From NCBI RefSeq assembly GCF_003987355.1, contig NZ_PIPR01000001.1, positions 1,364,001 to 1,428,000 on the forward strand: a stretch of DNA of 64,000 nt, given 5' to 3'. The first letter of the stretch is position 1; every line of letters begins with the position of its first letter. The stretch comes from Pseudidiomarina aestuarii. GTDB taxonomy: Bacteria; Pseudomonadota; Gammaproteobacteria; Enterobacterales; Alteromonadaceae. Made by a program: the position numbers and the translations under genes. Shown here one piece after another: positions 41,013 to 52,274 of this stretch. Below the pieces are notes generated by a model, which had not been told where the DNA came from, ran no database searches, and saw only the letters and a list, made by a program, of their open reading frames with translations.

Positions 41013-42130
41013 ACTCGTCCTGCCTTGATTGCTTCTGGGTTGGCCCAGCGTTCACATTGATTCACCACTGCATCGGTAGCCTTCGGATAGGCGACCGCGG
41101 CAGCATTTTTTTGCATACTGCGACGCAGCTCAGCATCGGCAAACAAAGGTGCCAATCTCTGCACCGCAGTGCTCGTCTTGCCTAGTGTTGTTTGTGGCAA
41201 CAAAATGCCAGCGTCAGCACGCACTAATTCCATGGCGTTCGCGGTTTGGTGATCGTCGACGGCATGGGGCAGAGGTATCAATACCGCAGGCTTACCTAGC
41301 AGCGCTAGCTCAGCGACCGTCAATGCGCCAGCACGACAGATCACGACATCAGCTGCGGCATAAGCACTTGCCATGTCGTCAATAAAGTCGACTACGGTCA
41401 CGCGGGTAAACGCTTGTTCGGCATACAACTGCTCTACTTCTGTTTGTCGACCCGCTCCACACTGATGGACCACCTGTATGGGTTGGTCACCCAACTGCTT
41501 TTGCAGCTCGGCAAACACCCGAGGCAACGCTTCGTTCAAAGCCGTGGCACCGAGGCTGCCGCCAATCACTAAGGCCGCGACACCCACGCGCTCTGTTGTC
41601 GATTGCGCGCGTTGCTGCCGTGCATTCTCCAATACTTGCTCGCGCAATGGGTTACCAGTGACATCGGCTCTGGGTAGTTGTTTTCGAGCTGCGGCAAAGC
41701 CAACCATCACGTGACTCGCGAAACGCGCTAAGAACTTGTTAGTCATGCCGGCAACCGCGTTTTGTTCATGCACAAGCACTGGAATCCCACACCAACGTGC
41801 AGCGAGTCCCGCCGGTCCACAGACATAACCACCGAACGTCACCACTAACTGAATTCGCTCGCGGCGGAGCAACTGACGACATTGCCATGCAGCCCTCAGT
41901 AACTGCCATGGCATGCTCAGTTTGCGCATCAGCCCATGTCCTCGCAGCCCCTGCATACCAACGGTCTCAAGCTGAAAACCTGCGTTGGGTACCACTTTCG
42001 ATTCCAGTCGACCTTCAGCGGTGCCAAGCCATAGCACTTGCCAGCCATAGCTGCGCAGTTTTTCTGCCACGGCCAACGCCGGGAATACATGTCCGCCAGT
42101 ACCCGCAGCAGCAATCAATACTCGATTCAT
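41009..42130 (-). CDS. murG: UDP-GlcNAc:lipid I N-acetylglucosaminyltransferase
   Basis: 373-residue peripheral membrane glycosyltransferase that converts lipid I to lipid II. The N-terminal glycine loop [12 protein letters not shown] and the C-terminal donor-site block [31 protein letters not shown] are characteristic. It overlaps ftsW (4 nt) and murC (4 nt). Confidence 0.98.
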   Translation of the reverse strand: MNRVLIAAAGTGGHVFPALAVAEKLRSYGWQVLWLGTAEGRLESKVVPNAGFQLETVGMQGLRGHGLMRKLSMPWQLLRAAWQCRQLLRRERIQLVVTFGGYVCGPAGLAARWCGIPVLVHEQNAVAGMTNKFLARFASHVMVGFAAARKQLPRADVTGNPLREQVLENARQQRAQSTTERVGVAALVIGGSLGATALNEALPRVFAELQKQLGDQPIQVVHQCGAGRQTEVEQLYAEQAFTRVTVVDFIDDMASAYAAADVVICRAGALTVAELALLGKPAVLIPLPHAVDDHQTANAMELVRADAGILLPQTTLGKTSTAVQRLAPLFADAELRRSMQKNAAAVAYPKATDAVVNQCERWANPEAIKAGRV

Positions 42131-43368
42131 GCGCGCCTCCCTGACCGCGGCGCCACTTTCATGGAGCCAATGCGAACTTCATAGTCCAGTCGTAGCAGAA
42201 TACCTATGGTGATACAGCTAATCAGCAAACTGGTACCGCCGTAACTGACTAATGGTAATGTCAGTCCTTTCGTTGGTAATAGACCTGCGGCAGCACCAAT
42301 GTTGACCATGGCTTGAAAGGCAAACCAGACACCAATGCCATAGGCCATAAAACCGCCAAACTGGTGCCCACGCTCCAATGCGCGGCGTCCCAATTGCATC
42401 GTTCGAAATACCAGTGCAAAAACCAGCACGAGTACGGTAAGAATGCCGACGAAACCAAGCTCCTCGCCAACCACAGCCATAATGAAATCGGTATGTGCTT
42501 CGGGCAGATATTGGAGCTTCTGAATACTGTTACCCAAACCTTGTCCAAACCAGTCACCGCGCCCGAAAGCCATCAACGATTGGGTCAATTGATAGCCACT
42601 CCCAAAAGGGTCCTGCCACGGGTCGAGAAACGACACCACACGGCGCATGCGATAAGGTTCAAAGTAAATCAAAAATGTCAGCAACAAGCTGATAGCGACA
42701 AAAATTGCGAAGAACTGCCAGAGTCGCGCACCTGCTAAGAACAACATGGCCACCACGATACTGGTCATCACCACCGCCGAACCGAAGTCAGGCTGCAACA
42801 GCAGTAAACACCCGAAGATGAACAAGACCGCTAGGGGTTTAATAAAGCCACGTAAATTTTCCTGCACTTGGTCATGACGACGGGTGAGGTAGCTGGCTAC
42901 GTAAGCGACAAAAAATAGTTTCGCCAGCTCGGCAGTTTGCAGTGTTAGTGGGCCGACTTTGATCCAACGTTTAGCACCGTTCACCTCATGCCCAATAATC
43001 AGCACCATCACTAACATGCCAATCGCAATCAGCAGCAACACCGCAGAGCCACGGAACCACACTTGAATAGGTACTTGCACGACGGTTGCTAACAGTCCCA
43101 TACCCAGTGCCAGATACATGCAGTGACGGAAAAAGAAGTGAAACGGATTATCGGTTAACCGCTCAGCCACAGGGAATGAGGCCGAAGTGACCATCACCAA
43201 GCCAATGGCCAACAACGCCAAGCTCAACCACAGCAATACTCGATCATACAATGGTGCTGACTCAGGTTGCCACCAACGCAACCAACGCTGCCATGGTTGG
43301 CTGCGTTCACTAGTCTGTGTGATGCCCAGTTCTAATTGTTGTTCAGCAGTTGATATCGACTTAGTCAT
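42127..43368 (-). CDS. ftsW: Septal peptidoglycan glycosyltransferase FtsW
   Basis: 413 residues with about ten membrane segments (SEDS family). It polymerises lipid II at the septum with FtsI. Conserved segments include EVNGAKRWIKVGPLTLQTAELAK, YLPEAHTDFIMAVVGEELGF and LPLVSYGGTSLL. The start is at 43368 (MTKSISTAE); the frame is open 75 codons further back into murD, but that stretch has no family similarity. It overlaps murD by 8 nt. Confidence 0.97.
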   Translation of the reverse strand: MTKSISTAEQQLELGITQTSERSQPWQRWLRWWQPESAPLYDRVLLWLSLALLAIGLVMVTSASFPVAERLTDNPFHFFFRHCMYLALGMGLLATVVQVPIQVWFRGSAVLLLIAIGMLVMVLIIGHEVNGAKRWIKVGPLTLQTAELAKLFFVAYVASYLTRRHDQVQENLRGFIKPLAVLFIFGCLLLLQPDFGSAVVMTSIVVAMLFLAGARLWQFFAIFVAISLLLTFLIYFEPYRMRRVVSFLDPWQDPFGSGYQLTQSLMAFGRGDWFGQGLGNSIQKLQYLPEAHTDFIMAVVGEELGFVGILTVLVLVFALVFRTMQLGRRALERGHQFGGFMAYGIGVWFAFQAMVNIGAAAGLLPTKGLTLPLVSYGGTSLLISCITIGILLRLDYEVRIGSMKVAPRSGRRA

Positions 43369-44737
43369 AATAAGCCTCCACTGCTTGCCGGAATTGCTCA
43401 CCACGGTCTTCATAATTGCGGAACATATCGAGGCTTGCGCAAGCCGGCGATAACAACACCATGGATCCTGGCGTAGCTCGCTGCGCAGCAACACTGACCG
43501 CTTCGGGTAGATCTTTGACGCGCACATGCGGGCGCTCTTGGGCAAAATTCTGGCTGACCCGATCGGCATCACGACCAAAGGTGATAAGCACATCTACTTG
43601 GTCAAGCGCCTTACGAAATGCTTTAAAATCAGCGCCTTTTGCATCGCCGCCGGCAAGCAGAATCAGCTTGCCTGAAACCAAACGCCGCACGCCAAAAATA
43701 GCCGCTTCAGCAGCCCCGATGTTGGTCGCCTTCGAATCATTGATCCACACGACACCGCCTTGCTCCAATACGGTTTCGCAGCGATGCGGCAGCCCTTTGA
43801 ATGATTTCACAGCTGCGATCACCTGTTGCGGTTCTACTCCAACGGCGTATGCCAAAGCCAATGCGGCTTGCACGTTCATTAGGTTGTGCATCCCCGCTAA
43901 TTGCAACTCCGCGGCTTTGGCGAGCGCGTGACCTTTAAATTCAATGCTAGCCTCACCGCCATCAACGCCAATTCCGAATAGATGTGGGCGCTCAGCCTCG
44001 CTTGCATCCAGGCCGAATGTGAAATGCTGACGCGGTGCCATGGACATGGGTTCGGTGACCTGTTGCTCACGATTCCAAACGGCGCAACGGGCATTTTGAT
44101 AAATCCGTTGCTTGGCATCTGCATAATCGCGGCGGGTGTAATACCGATCCATATGATCGTCCGAAACATTCAGCACGGTAGCCGCTGCTAAGCTAAGATT
44201 TGCCATCAGCTCGAGCTGAAAGCTCGAAAGTTCCAGTACATACACGTCATAGTCAGCATCATTCACCACTACATCGAGTACTGGCACACCAATATTTCCT
44301 GCTACGGCCACACGCTTGCCGGCGGCTTCCAGTAATGCTGCGGTTAATCGAGTCACAGTTGACTTACCATTGGAACCGGTAATGCCGATTACCGGCTTGG
44401 TGGCAAGGCGCGCAAAAATATCAATATCACCAATCAGAGGGATCTCAGCATCGGCCGCCAACTGCAATTCTGGCAAACGCAAATCGACACCGGGGCTGAC
44501 GACCAAGACATCCATCTGGAGCAATAACGCTGGATCTAAAGCGCCTAAATGCACCTCGAGACCATCATGCAGTTCAGTCAACGCCGCTAAATTAGAGGGT
44601 TGCTCACGGGTATCGAATACCACTGGCTCGACACCTTGTGCCAATAAATAACGCACCACAGACAGCCCGGTCTGGCCGATTCCGACCACACCAATGGTGT
44701 CATACTGTGTTAGCGATTTATTGAGCAGAACAGTCAT
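43361..44737 (-). CDS. murD: UDP-N-acetylmuramoyl-L-alanine--D-glutamate ligase
   Basis: 458 residues. Adds D-Glu to UDP-MurNAc-L-Ala. The N-terminal VVGIGQTGLSVVRYL uridine-binding fold is followed by the ATP loop ITGSNGKSTVT. The central ELSSFQLE and the C-terminal LLSPACASLDMFRNYEDRG are typical. It follows mraY by 15 bp and overlaps ftsW. Confidence 0.98.
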   Translation of the reverse strand: MTVLLNKSLTQYDTIGVVGIGQTGLSVVRYLLAQGVEPVVFDTREQPSNLAALTELHDGLEVHLGALDPALLLQMDVLVVSPGVDLRLPELQLAADAEIPLIGDIDIFARLATKPVIGITGSNGKSTVTRLTAALLEAAGKRVAVAGNIGVPVLDVVVNDADYDVYVLELSSFQLELMANLSLAAATVLNVSDDHMDRYYTRRDYADAKQRIYQNARCAVWNREQQVTEPMSMAPRQHFTFGLDASEAERPHLFGIGVDGGEASIEFKGHALAKAAELQLAGMHNLMNVQAALALAYAVGVEPQQVIAAVKSFKGLPHRCETVLEQGGVVWINDSKATNIGAAEAAIFGVRRLVSGKLILLAGGDAKGADFKAFRKALDQVDVLITFGRDADRVSQNFAQERPHVRVKDLPEAVSVAAQRATPGSMVLLSPACASLDMFRNYEDRGEQFRQAVEAYYD

Positions 44738-44752
44738 AATTTGCGTGGTGCC

Positions 44753-45835
44753 TTATCTCAGTTTCAATGTAGCAAGTCCAATCAGGACAAAGACCAACGA
44801 CAAGATCCAAAACCGCACAATCACGCGCGGCTCTGGCCAACCTTTTAACTCATAGTGATGATGAATGGGGGCCATCCGAAATACGCGTTTCCCGCGTAGT
44901 TTGTAAGAGCCGACCTGCAGCATCACCGATACTGTCTCCATCACGAACACACCGCCCATGATGAACAAAACGAATTCTTGACGAACCAACACAGCAATCA
45001 TGCCCAGTGCCGCACCGAGCGCGAGAGAGCCAACATCACCCATGAACACTAACGCTGGATAAGTGTTGAACCAGAGAAAACCGAGTCCGGCGCCGCATAT
45101 GGCTGTGCAGACGATAATCAATTCACCGGCGAGCGGTAAATGAGGAATATTGAGATAGGCGGCAAAGTTAACGTTACCGGCGGCATAAGCGAAGATTCCA
45201 AGTGCCGCTGCAACCATAATGGTCGGAACGATTGCAAGACCATCGAGACCGTCGGTCAAGTTGACCGCATTGCTGGTTCCTACCACCACAAAGTAAGCCA
45301 ATACAATGTACATCAAGCCTAATTGCGGCATGATATCTTTGAAAAAGGGTACGAGCAGTTGGGTCTCTGCACCCACGGTGGCGTTGGCATATAAAAACAC
45401 TGCTGCTGCGGTGGCGATGACCGACTGCCAGAAATATTTCCAGCGCGCGGGTAGGCCTTTCGAGTTCTTTTGCACGACTTTGCGGTAATCATCAATAAAG
45501 CCCACCAGACCAAAGCCCAGAACAACACCAAGCAACACTTGGACGTAGCGATTGGATAGGTCCGCCCAGAGCAATGTCGAGATCACGATTGCGGCAATGA
45601 TGAGCACACCACCCATAGTGGGTGTGCCCGCTTTGCTTAAATGCGACTGAGGTCCGTCATCGCGAACCGATTGGCCTATTTGCAGGCGCTGTAACCAGCG
45701 AATCAACCCAGGGCCCATCCATAACGCAATCAATAATGCAGTCAACACGCTCAAAATGGCGCGCATCGTCAAATACGAAAAGACGTTAAAGAATGTCGCG
45801 TACTGGGTTAAGTACTCCGCCAACCACACTAACAT
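44753..45835 (-). CDS. mraY: Phospho-N-acetylmuramoyl-pentapeptide transferase
   Basis: 360-residue polytopic enzyme that transfers phospho-MurNAc-pentapeptide to undecaprenyl phosphate, giving lipid I. Catalytic aspartates lie in FIDDYRKV and [10 protein letters not shown], and the [11 protein letters not shown] loop is conserved. The N-terminal [18 protein letters not shown] and the C-terminal [20 protein letters not shown] also match the family. It overlaps murF by 7 nt. Confidence 0.98.
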   Translation of the reverse strand: MLVWLAEYLTQYATFFNVFSYLTMRAILSVLTALLIALWMGPGLIRWLQRLQIGQSVRDDGPQSHLSKAGTPTMGGVLIIAAIVISTLLWADLSNRYVQVLLGVVLGFGLVGFIDDYRKVVQKNSKGLPARWKYFWQSVIATAAAVFLYANATVGAETQLLVPFFKDIMPQLGLMYIVLAYFVVVGTSNAVNLTDGLDGLAIVPTIMVAAALGIFAYAAGNVNFAAYLNIPHLPLAGELIIVCTAICGAGLGFLWFNTYPALVFMGDVGSLALGAALGMIAVLVRQEFVLFIMGGVFVMETVSVMLQVGSYKLRGKRVFRMAPIHHHYELKGWPEPRVIVRFWILSLVFVLIGLATLKLR

Positions 45836-47283
45836 GCGTGTTTTCCTTTTTCGGTGTAGCCGGGTTGCAGTTCGTTCTGGCGCGTTGTTAAAGCTTCGAT
45901 GACACGTTCCATGTGCGCACTGCGTGACCCTTTGGCAAGAATCGTCATTGGCGCTTTGGCTTGTTGTACGGCTTCAATTACACCTTCAATGAGCGCATCG
46001 AACTGTGAGAAGTGACGTCCACCGCGACCATTGAAAACTTCGCTCGCGCTTTGACTTAGCACCCCGAGCGTAAATAAATTGTCGATGCCCGCTTGAATGG
46101 CATAGGCACCGACTTCCTCATGGTATTGTCTGGCTTGTGCACCCAACTCGCCCATATCACCCAGAATCATCAAGCGAAAGCCCGGGTACGCAGCAAGCGT
46201 ATCGAGAGCTGCTTTGACGGAGCCAACATTGGCATTGTAGGTGTCGTCAATAAGGCGCAATTGTGGTGTTAAGGTCATCACATTGAGGCGCCCGCTGACT
46301 GGCGTTAATTGGTTGAGAGCTGAGGCTGCATCAGCCAGCGCACAACCTACCGCAAGCGCAGCCGCAATGGCTACTAAAGCATTGTCAACGTTGTGTAAAC
46401 CTGGCAATGACAGCTGCACTCGAGCGGTTTGTGCGGTCGGTTCCAGTGTCGATAGTCCTGCCGGAATATGCGCCGTGAAACTGGCGCAACCTTGATCATT
46501 CAATTCGACATCCGTTGCTGCGATGTGCGGTTGCACATCATCCGACTGTCGGCCAAACGTGAAATGTGTGCGCTCTGCAAGCTCTTGCTGCCAGCATTCG
46601 GCAAACTCGGAGTGGGCTGGCGTCAACGCAATTCCTGCAGGCCCTAAACCGCGGAAGATCTCGGTTTTGGCACGAAACACACCATGCACCGATCCAAAGC
46701 CTTCCACATGCGCCGGCGCGACATTATTGATGATAGCGACATCGGGCATAGTCAAGCGCGTCGTGTAAGCAATCTCACCCGGATGATTTGCGCCTAATTC
46801 AATCACCGCGAATTCATGTTGCGGCTCGAGTCGTAGCAACGTCAGTGGGCAACCGATGTCATTGTTAAAGTTGCCACGTGTGGCCAGCACATCGCCGCGG
46901 GTTTGCAGAATGGCCGCTAACATCTCTTTGACGCTGGTTTTACCGCTACTACCGGTAATCGCGATAGTTTTTGGCGCTACTTGTGCTTTCACTGCTGCGC
47001 CGAGTTGCCCCAGTGCATGCCGAGTGTTCGGGACGATTATTTGTGCGACACCACGGCGCGTATCCATGTCTATTGGGCGTTCAACCATAATAGCTGTAGC
47101 GCCTTGATCAATAGCATCAGAAATGAAATCGTGGGCATCAAAATGCGGCCCTTTCAGGGCAATAAATAAACAGCCTGGCGGCAGTGAGCGGGTATCCGTG
47201 CTCACTTTATTAATCGTGCAATGCTCGCCCTGTAACTCGCCATCTACGGCGGCAGCTATCCACTGTAAACTCACTGTTATCAT
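45829..47283 (-). CDS. murF: UDP-N-acetylmuramoyl-tripeptide--D-alanyl-D-alanine ligase
   Basis: 484 residues. Adds D-Ala-D-Ala to the UDP-MurNAc-tripeptide. The ATP loop is [11 protein letters not shown], followed by [18 protein letters not shown], the characteristic MurF block. [16 protein letters not shown] and ILGDMGELG mark the central and C-terminal domains. It overlaps murE by 4 nt. Confidence 0.98.
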   Translation of the reverse strand: MITVSLQWIAAAVDGELQGEHCTINKVSTDTRSLPPGCLFIALKGPHFDAHDFISDAIDQGATAIMVERPIDMDTRRGVAQIIVPNTRHALGQLGAAVKAQVAPKTIAITGSSGKTSVKEMLAAILQTRGDVLATRGNFNNDIGCPLTLLRLEPQHEFAVIELGANHPGEIAYTTRLTMPDVAIINNVAPAHVEGFGSVHGVFRAKTEIFRGLGPAGIALTPAHSEFAECWQQELAERTHFTFGRQSDDVQPHIAATDVELNDQGCASFTAHIPAGLSTLEPTAQTARVQLSLPGLHNVDNALVAIAAALAVGCALADAASALNQLTPVSGRLNVMTLTPQLRLIDDTYNANVGSVKAALDTLAAYPGFRLMILGDMGELGAQARQYHEEVGAYAIQAGIDNLFTLGVLSQSASEVFNGRGGRHFSQFDALIEGVIEAVQQAKAPMTILAKGSRSAHMERVIEALTTRQNELQPGYTEKGKHAC

Positions 47284-48761
47284 GAGCGCACCTCGACTGA
47301 TTGTTGCATCTGCTCAGCAACCCACGCGCGTTCGTTATAGTCGACTCGCTCGCGGCCAATAATTTGATAATCCTCGTGACCTTTCCCAGCCAGCAAGACA
47401 ATGTCCTGCGGCGCTGCAGCAGCTATAGCAGCAGCTACAGCGTCACGACGTCCATGCTGAACCTGCACATGCTGGCGCTGATGAATGCCCGTCATAATGT
47501 CGTGAACGATTTGTTCAGGCGGTTCAGTGCGCGGGTTGTCATCCGTCACCACCACTTGATCGGCATATTGCGCAGCCACTTGCCCCATTTGCGGACGCTT
47601 ACCGCGGTCACGATCACCGCCGCAGCCAAACACGCACCATAATTTGCCTTCACAATGCCGACGTAGGTTCTGCAATACTTGCTGGAGCGCATCAGGTGTG
47701 TGAGCGTAATCAACAATCACTAACGGCCGTTGGGGGGCGGTAAATGATTCCATCCGCCCGGGAATAGGTTGTAACTCAGCAACAGCTTGTGCAACTTGAG
47801 CAAACGAATATTTCAGCGCACATAACGTGGTCATTGCTGCAAGTACGTTAAACACGTTAAAGCCACCTAATAGTGGGCTGCTCACCGCAAACTCTTGAAC
47901 CTCATCCGTTACGCGAATATGCGCCTTAAACGTGGTTCCCGTGGTGGTGTAATGAATATCCGTTGCCCAGACGCTGCGCTTGGTATTTTGTGGTGTCGTT
48001 GCAAAGCGCCAGCTATCAGTACGGTCAGGTAACCATGCTGCAACCGCGCTGTCGTCGGCATTCAATACACTCACTTGGGTGTCTAACTCGGTAAATAAGC
48101 GACGTTTCGCGCCAGCGTAATTCGCCATAGTGCCGTGATAATCTAAATGGTCGCGACTGATATTAGTCGCGATGCCGGCGGCAAATGAGATGGCGTCTAC
48201 GCGGCGCTGCACCAACGCATGGGATGAGACTTCCATCGCAACATTCACTGCTCCTTCAGCACGCAGAGCCGACAGGCGCTGTTGGACCGCAATCGCGTCT
48301 GGTGTGGTATGGGTTTCCGGGACCAAACGACCAGGGAAACCACTGCCGGTAGTACCGATAACACCCGATTTTTCACCGAGTGCCTCGAGCAACTGCGCCA
48401 CAATATAGGTCACCGAGGTTTTCCCGTTCGTGCCGGTCACACCGATGACTCGCATCTGCTGCGCGGGCTGCTGATAGAACCGAGCAGCAATAAAGGACAA
48501 CTCATTTTTCAGTTGTGGTACCTCGATCACGATGGCACTGCCACGTTGCTCAATCCCGTAGCTGTCTGATTCAGCCAACACCGCAATGGCACCTGCATCT
48601 AACGCAGCATCGATAAACTGACGGCCATCACTTTGATAGCCTGGGACCGCGACAAACACATCACCACCCGCTACTTGGCGGCTGTCTAACTTCAAGCCAG
48701 TAACCGGAACCTCGGGTAGCGGTAACGGATAGTTAGGTAATAAATGACTGAGCTTAATCAT
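47280..48761 (-). CDS. murE: UDP-N-acetylmuramoyl-L-alanyl-D-glutamate--2,6-diaminopimelate ligase
   Basis: 493 residues. The ATP loop is VTGTNGKTSVT. DDNPRTEPP contains the DNPR motif that selects meso-diaminopimelate rather than lysine, as expected for a Gram-negative wall. The start at 48761 (MIKLSHLLPN) is chosen because GGAGG lies 5 nt upstream; a GTG four codons earlier would put that site inside the gene. It overlaps ftsI by 8 nt. Confidence 0.97.
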   Translation of the reverse strand: MIKLSHLLPNYPLPLPEVPVTGLKLDSRQVAGGDVFVAVPGYQSDGRQFIDAALDAGAIAVLAESDSYGIEQRGSAIVIEVPQLKNELSFIAARFYQQPAQQMRVIGVTGTNGKTSVTYIVAQLLEALGEKSGVIGTTGSGFPGRLVPETHTTPDAIAVQQRLSALRAEGAVNVAMEVSSHALVQRRVDAISFAAGIATNISRDHLDYHGTMANYAGAKRRLFTELDTQVSVLNADDSAVAAWLPDRTDSWRFATTPQNTKRSVWATDIHYTTTGTTFKAHIRVTDEVQEFAVSSPLLGGFNVFNVLAAMTTLCALKYSFAQVAQAVAELQPIPGRMESFTAPQRPLVIVDYAHTPDALQQVLQNLRRHCEGKLWCVFGCGGDRDRGKRPQMGQVAAQYADQVVVTDDNPRTEPPEQIVHDIMTGIHQRQHVQVQHGRRDAVAAAIAAAAPQDIVLLAGKGHEDYQIIGRERVDYNERAWVAEQMQQSVEVRS

Positions 48762-50529
48762 CGGCACCTCCACCAGTCGCTACGGAACCAGCAAAGCCAG
48801 CCACGCGTGGCTGAGTATCTTCGAGGTTATCCGGTGCGATATTCATGATGCGCAGTGCATCTCCGACAATTTCTGCAAAGACCGGTGCCGATACATCGCC
48901 ACCGTAATATTCATCGCCGCTCGGTTCGTTTACGGTCACGACCACTGCAATACGTGGGTCGCTGACGGGTGCGATGCCGGCAAATAGTGTGACGTATTCA
49001 TCACCATAACCACCCGCGACTGCTTTGCGTGAGGTACCGGTTTTACCAGCAACGCGGTAGCCGCGTACTCGGGCCTCTTTTGCTGAGCCCTTCATGACTA
49101 CATTTTCAAGCATACTCAGCACCGCATCGGCGTTCTCCCGACTGATGACTTGCTCACCTTCAGGAATACCCTCACGACGTTGAATACTGAGCGGGCGTTT
49201 AACGCCACCGTTACCAATAATCGCGTAAGCTTGGGCTAGTTGCAGGGTGGTTACCGATAACCCATAGCCAAAGGACAAAGTCGCCACTTCAAAGTCAGAC
49301 CAGCGGCGCCGATTTTGCAAAATGCCGAAGCTCTCGCCCAACATCGCTACACCGGTATCATTACCAAGACCTAACGCCGCGTAAGTAGCCATCATATTGT
49401 CAATGCCCGCCTCCAACGCGATACGGGCCGACCCCATGTTACTGGAGTTTTCTAAGACTTCGCTTACGGTCAGTTCACCACGATTTCTCGGATCGCTGAC
49501 TCGTCGACCACCCAAGCGCATCCAGCCCGGATGGGTATCAATGATGTCATCTTTGCGAATTACCCCGGCTTCGAGACCGGCCAATACAGCCAGAGGCTTC
49601 ATGGTTGAGCCAGGTTCGTAAGAGTCGGTAATCGCCCGATTACGCAGCTTGTGCGGTTGCATATCGTTGCGATTGTTAGGGTTAAAGGACGGGCTATTGA
49701 CCATCGCGAGTACTTCACCTGTTTTGACGTCGACAATCACAGCCGATCCGGACGTTGCCTGGTGATAGCGCACGGCTTTTTTCAGTTCGGAATAAGCGAG
49801 TGATTGCAAACGTTGGTCAATACTCAGTGTGAGTTGTTGTGGTTCTTGAGCAGCGGTGACGCGAATCTCTTCAACAACCCGTCCTTGCGCATCCTTGCGA
49901 TAAACACGCTCACCGGGAATACCCGTGAGTACTTGATCATAAATAGCTTCAAGGCCTTCGATACCGCGGCCATCGATATCGGTGAAGCCCACCACATGGG
50001 CAGCGATTTCACCAACGGGGTAAAAGCGTCGTGATTCAGTTTTCAAATGCACACCGGGAATGCGCAACTGCTTCACAAAATCAGCCACCCCAGGGGTCAC
50101 TTTGCGTTCTAGGTAAACAAACCGACGCGTTGGATCTTCGACTTTGCTGATGAGGTCATTCACATCAACACGGAAGACTTCTGCGAGTGCCAACCAACGT
50201 TCACGGTCTGCGAGACCATCACCGTCATGAACTTGTTTCGGATCGGCCCAAACCGTCTGCACCGGCACACTGACCGCCAACTCGCGCCCATTACGATCAA
50301 CAATAGTGCCGCGCTGCACCATGGTCGTATCGGCTCGCAGTGAACGGCGATCGCCTTCAAAAATCAGTCGCTCAGGTTCAATGACCTGAATATAAGCTGC
50401 ACGAGCAACCAACGATGTGAAGACCAAGAACAGCATACCGAGCGCAAAGTAGAAGCGACCATGCGCCAAGTGCGGCTGAATTTTCTTCAACCGTTTGTTT
50501 AAACTAGGGCGAGGAGATTTTATTGCCAT
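48754..50529 (-). CDS. ftsI: Septal transpeptidase FtsI (PBP3)
   Basis: 591 residues. N-terminal membrane anchor (FYFALGMLFLVFTSLVARAAYIQV), then a dimerisation/pedestal region (VDRNGRELAVSVPVQTVWADP), then the transpeptidase domain. Active-site motifs are the serine box STMK (EPGSTMKPLA), SSN (LENSSNMGSA) and KTG (VAGKTGTSRKAV). It cross-links septal peptidoglycan with FtsW. It overlaps ftsL by 10 nt and murE by 8 nt. Confidence 0.98.
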   Translation of the reverse strand: MAIKSPRPSLNKRLKKIQPHLAHGRFYFALGMLFLVFTSLVARAAYIQVIEPERLIFEGDRRSLRADTTMVQRGTIVDRNGRELAVSVPVQTVWADPKQVHDGDGLADRERWLALAEVFRVDVNDLISKVEDPTRRFVYLERKVTPGVADFVKQLRIPGVHLKTESRRFYPVGEIAAHVVGFTDIDGRGIEGLEAIYDQVLTGIPGERVYRKDAQGRVVEEIRVTAAQEPQQLTLSIDQRLQSLAYSELKKAVRYHQATSGSAVIVDVKTGEVLAMVNSPSFNPNNRNDMQPHKLRNRAITDSYEPGSTMKPLAVLAGLEAGVIRKDDIIDTHPGWMRLGGRRVSDPRNRGELTVSEVLENSSNMGSARIALEAGIDNMMATYAALGLGNDTGVAMLGESFGILQNRRRWSDFEVATLSFGYGLSVTTLQLAQAYAIIGNGGVKRPLSIQRREGIPEGEQVISRENADAVLSMLENVVMKGSAKEARVRGYRVAGKTGTSRKAVAGGYGDEYVTLFAGIAPVSDPRIAVVVTVNEPSGDEYYGGDVSAPVFAEIVGDALRIMNIAPDNLEDTQPRVAGFAGSVATGGGADD

Positions 50530-50837
50530 GGAACCAGCACCTCCTGTTCGCCTTCAGGACGCACCATGTCGAGGCGCTGCTCTGCAATCCGCTCGACGCG
50601 ACTATGCTCGGTCAACGCCGTCTCTTCAATTTGTAAATGACGCCATTCGATATCGAGTTGATCACGCGCCGACAACAGGTCATCGCGCTCAATGGTGAGC
50701 TGTCGATGGGCATGGGACACGTAGATCACTGCCAATGCTGAGACGATGACTAATAAAAACAGCAAAACCAGCACAAATTGCTGGCGTAAATCATCCACTA
50801 ACACACTGATAAGGCCAGGTACGCGACTAGTCGTCAT
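50520..50837 (-). CDS. ftsL: Cell division protein FtsL
   Basis: 105 residues. Short cytoplasmic N-terminus, one membrane helix ([20 protein letters not shown]), then a periplasmic coiled coil ([19 protein letters not shown]) as required for the FtsQLB complex that activates FtsWI. Sequence identity in this family is low, so the call rests on size, topology and position between rsmH (11-nt overlap) and ftsI (10-nt overlap). Confidence 0.93.
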   Translation of the reverse strand: MTTSRVPGLISVLVDDLRQQFVLVLLFLLVIVSALAVIYVSHAHRQLTIERDDLLSARDQLDIEWRHLQIEETALTEHSRVERIAEQRLDMVRPEGEQEVLVPWQ

Positions 50838-51774
50838 AAGCTAACCTCGCCGCGATACGCAGGACTGAACTACGAGCCCTTGGATTGGCACTAATTTCTG
50901 CAGCACTGGGCTTGATTGCCTTACCCACCAACCGCAGTGTCCGCCCGCGGTCAAACTCATCGTCACGCACGGGCAAGCCAGCGGGGATTGGACGTCCCTG
51001 ACTTTGCGCACGCATGAAACGTTTGCTGAGGCGATCTTCGAGTGAGTGAAAGCTTATCACGGCCAACCGACCGCCTTCTTTTAATGCTGGAATAGCTGCG
51101 GCTAAGCCCGCTTCAATTTCTGTCAGCTCTCCGTTCACGTGAATGCGGATGGCTTGAAAACTGCGCGTAGCCGGATGCTTGTGCTTATCTTTAAATGGCA
51201 CCGCTTGGTCGATCAGTTGCGCCAATTGTTTGGTAGTCGTAAACGGCTGCTCCTCGCGTTGCTTCACAATGGCTTGAGCAATGCGCCAGGCAAAGCGCTC
51301 TTCGCCATATTCACGCAAAACAAAAGCGATCTCATCGGCAGTTGCCGTATTCACAAAATCAGCAGCGGTGGGGCCGGTGCTGGTATCCATGCGCATATCG
51401 AGTGGGCCTTCACGCATGAAACTAAAACCGCGCTCAGCGTCATCAAGCTGTGGGGATGAAACGCCAAGATCGAATAAAATGCCGTCCAAGCGCCCCTGAA
51501 GCTGGTGCGTTTCGACAACTTCGGCAAGTTGTGAGAAAGGAGTGTGGATGATGGTAAAGCGTGGATCGTCAACCAATTCCGCTGCAGCTGCTATCGCGGT
51601 GGGGTCGCGATCCAGTGCATAAAGGTGGCCTTGGTCATTTAATTGAGACAAAATCGCCCGTGAATGCCCCCCTCTTCCGAAGGTAGCATCGAGATACAGT
51701 CCGTCTGGTCTGATCGCAAGAGCCTCAATCGACTCCTGTAACAGCACCGAGACATGTTGCGGCGCTTTTGTCAT
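50827..51774 (-). CDS. rsmH: 16S rRNA (cytosine-1402-N4)-methyltransferase
   Basis: 315 residues. SAM-dependent enzyme that methylates N4 of C1402 in the ribosomal P site. [13 protein letters not shown], the SAM loop [32 protein letters not shown] and [15 protein letters not shown] are diagnostic. It partners functionally with RsmI (encoded at 55.1 kb), which methylates the same nucleotide on the ribose. Its start overlaps the mraZ stop (TAATG). Confidence 0.98.
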   Translation of the reverse strand: MTKAPQHVSVLLQESIEALAIRPDGLYLDATFGRGGHSRAILSQLNDQGHLYALDRDPTAIAAAAELVDDPRFTIIHTPFSQLAEVVETHQLQGRLDGILFDLGVSSPQLDDAERGFSFMREGPLDMRMDTSTGPTAADFVNTATADEIAFVLREYGEERFAWRIAQAIVKQREEQPFTTTKQLAQLIDQAVPFKDKHKHPATRSFQAIRIHVNGELTEIEAGLAAAIPALKEGGRLAVISFHSLEDRLSKRFMRAQSQGRPIPAGLPVRDDEFDRGRTLRLVGKAIKPSAAEISANPRARSSVLRIAARLAYDD

Positions 51775-52232
51775 TATAATGAGAAGTCTTGTAGTCGTTC
51801 ACTGAGTGCCAAATCGTCTTGTTGTTCTGCGGCCATATCGGCTGCAACTTGAGTTTGCCATGCTGCGTCTGACCAGAGTTCGAACTTGTTCAATTGACCA
51901 ACAATCATGATCTTTTTACTTAAGTCCGCGTGTTGGCGTAGCGTAGGCGCTATTAAAATGCGTCCCGCTTTGTCCATCTGGCAATCTTCAGCATGACCCA
52001 GCAATAACCGCTGGAGACGACGCTCTGCGGGGTTCATGCTAGATAAGGTGGTGAGCTTTTGTTCAATCAGTTGCCACTCGGGCAACGGATACAGCAATAA
52101 ACAAGGTTGCTTGATATCAATGGTGCAAACCATTTGGCCATCACAGTCTAATAGGAGGCTTTTACGATACTTTGCTGGTATCGCAAGACGCCCCTTCTCA
52201 TCTAGACTTAATGATGCTGCACCACGAAACAT
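51774..52232 (-). CDS. mraZ: Transcriptional regulator MraZ
   Basis: 152 residues, the same length as E. coli MraZ. Two AbrB-like SpoVT domains; the N-terminus [19 protein letters not shown] is nearly invariant in the family. MraZ represses its own dcw operon by binding spaced TGGG repeats, and such repeats are visible just upstream. The start at 52232 is chosen by family N-terminus; the frame is open 12 codons earlier, but those codons lie in the operator. It is first gene of the dcw operon. Confidence 0.97.
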   Translation of the reverse strand: MFRGAASLSLDEKGRLAIPAKYRKSLLLDCDGQMVCTIDIKQPCLLLYPLPEWQLIEQKLTTLSSMNPAERRLQRLLLGHAEDCQMDKAGRILIAPTLRQHADLSKKIMIVGQLNKFELWSDAAWQTQVAADMAAEQQDDLALSERLQDFSL

Positions 52233-52241
52233 GATAATTGA

Positions 52242-52266
52242 TCCACTTTTACCCACAAATCCCCAC
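52242..52266 (-). promoter_or_regulatory. MraZ operator, three GTGGR boxes
   Basis: On the minus strand GTGGG-N5-GTGGG-N5-GTGGA, spaced exactly 10 bp (one helical turn). The boxes are at 52262-52266, 52252-52256 and 52242-52246. This is the known MraZ box layout. It lies between the predicted start of transcription and the mraZ ATG. Confidence 0.85.
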
Positions 52267-52274
52267 AAGGTGAC

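Noticed and set aside
43369-43593. 75-codon N-terminal extension of ftsW
   Set aside because: It lies inside murD, shows no FtsW similarity and would precede the normal N-terminus.
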